Shown piece by piece: positions 62,961 to 64,000 of a DNA stretch of 64,000 nucleotides; position 1 is the first letter of the stretch; each line of letters begins with the position of its first letter. A program made the translations under genes and the position numbers. The notes beneath the pieces were generated by a model, which did no database searches, was not told the DNA's origin, and saw only the letters and a list, made by a program, of their open reading frames with translations. This DNA comes from Plazaster borealis (taxonomy: Eukaryota > Echinodermata > Asteroidea > Forcipulatida > Labidiasteridae): the NCBI GenBank assembly GCA_021014325.1, contig CM037471.1, forward strand, positions 18,434,818 to 18,498,817, in the 5' to 3' direction.

Positions 62961-64000
62961 GAGCTCAGGACAAGACTGCAGGTCTTGTACTTAGCTCAAT
63001 TAATTTTACTGTACCAGTATTTATTTGACAAGACCAGAATCAAAATGAGTTGAACAAGCACTAAGAAAAGATCTATCTCATTTACCTTGTGTGTAAGGTG
63101 TGTTTTTTTATGCTCAACAGAATTAAAAGATATTTATCAGATTCATAGTCAACATTTTTTTCACAAAGATATTAAACAATTTCAGGAATTGCATGGTGAG
63201 GAAACAATGTTGGTTTGTGGAAACACTGTGTGATAGTACTTTGTTGTGTACAGTGTAGATTGTTCTTGTAAGAACTGCCAATTTTTTAGTCAACTGCCTT
63301 GGATTAGGAAAATTCAGGAGACAGCTTAGTTCTGATACATAAACTTATCCTGCACAGTATCTCTACTACCTTGGAGGAGATAGGACAAAATTGAGAGACT
63401 TTTAATTTTGCTAACTGGATCGATGGTTCTCATATCATCATTATTCACTGCCGCGGAGTGAGATAATATTGTTCTCAATAATTTCACTGGTTTTCGAGAT
63501 ATCAGGTGTTACCACAAACCAACATTCTTGTTTGTTATTGTGCATTGCTGAGCTCTTTTTAAAACAAAATGCAACCTAAGTACAGGTCTAGAGTTTCATC
63601 TTCAAAAGGACAAGGTCGTTCTTCTTCTTCTTTTCTTCTTTCTTTTGAAGTGAAAAATCTTCAGGTCTTTGAGAATAATGCGGGCATCAAGGTCAAAACC
63701 CAGGGCAAAAGATAAAAAGGTCGTGGCCTCTGTGGCCTTTTCTTCGTAGTAGTTCTTGGCCTGTATCAAAGTTATTTTTATCCCATTGTGCAGGATTGTT
63801 TATTGCCAGGAATGCACAGTCATGCCATTAACATTCAAAACACAGGATGAAGGTAGAGAGAGACGTTCTTTATTAATGTTGCTTCCACGAAAGAGATTGC
63901 TATAAAATAATAATTTGTTGTTCCTCATTGAACATAATTTTAGGTCCATGGGGATGTATGACAGTTCATGGCATTAGCATAAACATGTAAACAATACAGT
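62961..64000. other. DIP2 first intron, right end of window
   Basis: AT-rich; no exon or repeat recognised. Confidence 0.5.

Noticed and set aside
56617..64000. Second DIP2 exon
   Set aside because: Searched by eye for the conserved DITQKGYEKKR segment after an AG acceptor; none was found.
1..64000. CRISPR array, bacterial operon or prophage
   Set aside because: Sequence is eukaryotic with spliced genes; the only tandem repeats lack unique equal-length spacers.

Overview
The window is animal nuclear DNA: spliced genes with GT-AG introns, tRNA-derived SINEs, many short inverted-repeat transposons (MITEs) and AT-rich spacers. The protein sequences and the repeat style (dispersed elements with ends like GGGCCCAATTTCATAGAGCT and TAAAGGCACTGAACACGTTT) suggest a marine deuterostome, most likely an echinoderm and probably a sea star. 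That assignment is inference; no marker gene fixes the species.

Three protein-coding loci are supported. (1) An intronless class A GPCR lies on the + strand at 8784-10499, with its own poly(A) signal. (2) A complete Na+-coupled bicarbonate transporter of the SLC4 family (NBC/NDCBE group) lies on the - strand. It spans about 46962 down to 16251, with one non-coding 5' exon behind a TATA box and 22 coding exons. Every exon was found by reading splice sites and phases by eye; the joined frame is open throughout and encodes 1134 residues. (3) The first coding exon of a DIP2 (disco-interacting protein 2) homologue lies on the + strand at 56547-56616. Its first intron runs off the right edge of the window. 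The SLC4 and DIP2 promoters are divergent, about 9.4 kb apart.

Layout: 1-2704 is a minisatellite of about 24-bp units that reverses orientation three times. 2705-8783 is spacer with a SINE and MITEs. 8784-10675 is the GPCR. 10676-16250 is spacer with an element carrying a repeated GACGGGCATG motif, a broken retrotransposon tail and a nested MITE. 16251-46962 is the SLC4 gene, whose introns are packed with MITEs, SINEs and foldback elements, some within 40 bp of splice sites. 46963-56360 is the intergenic promoter-to-promoter region with more MITEs, a second retrotransposon remnant and a four-copy tandem repeat. 56364-64000 is the DIP2 promoter, 5' leader, first coding exon and first intron.

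The transporter and DIP2 are housekeeping-type animal genes and the GPCR is of unknown ligand. Nothing shows that the three act together. The least expected observations are the orientation-switching minisatellite, the 655-bp inverted-repeat element with seven copies of one motif, a near-perfect 369-bp palindrome in an SLC4 intron, the replacement of the stilbene-binding lysines in the transporter, and a GPCR lacking the usual extracellular disulfide. No CRISPR array, rRNA gene or intact tRNA gene was seen.
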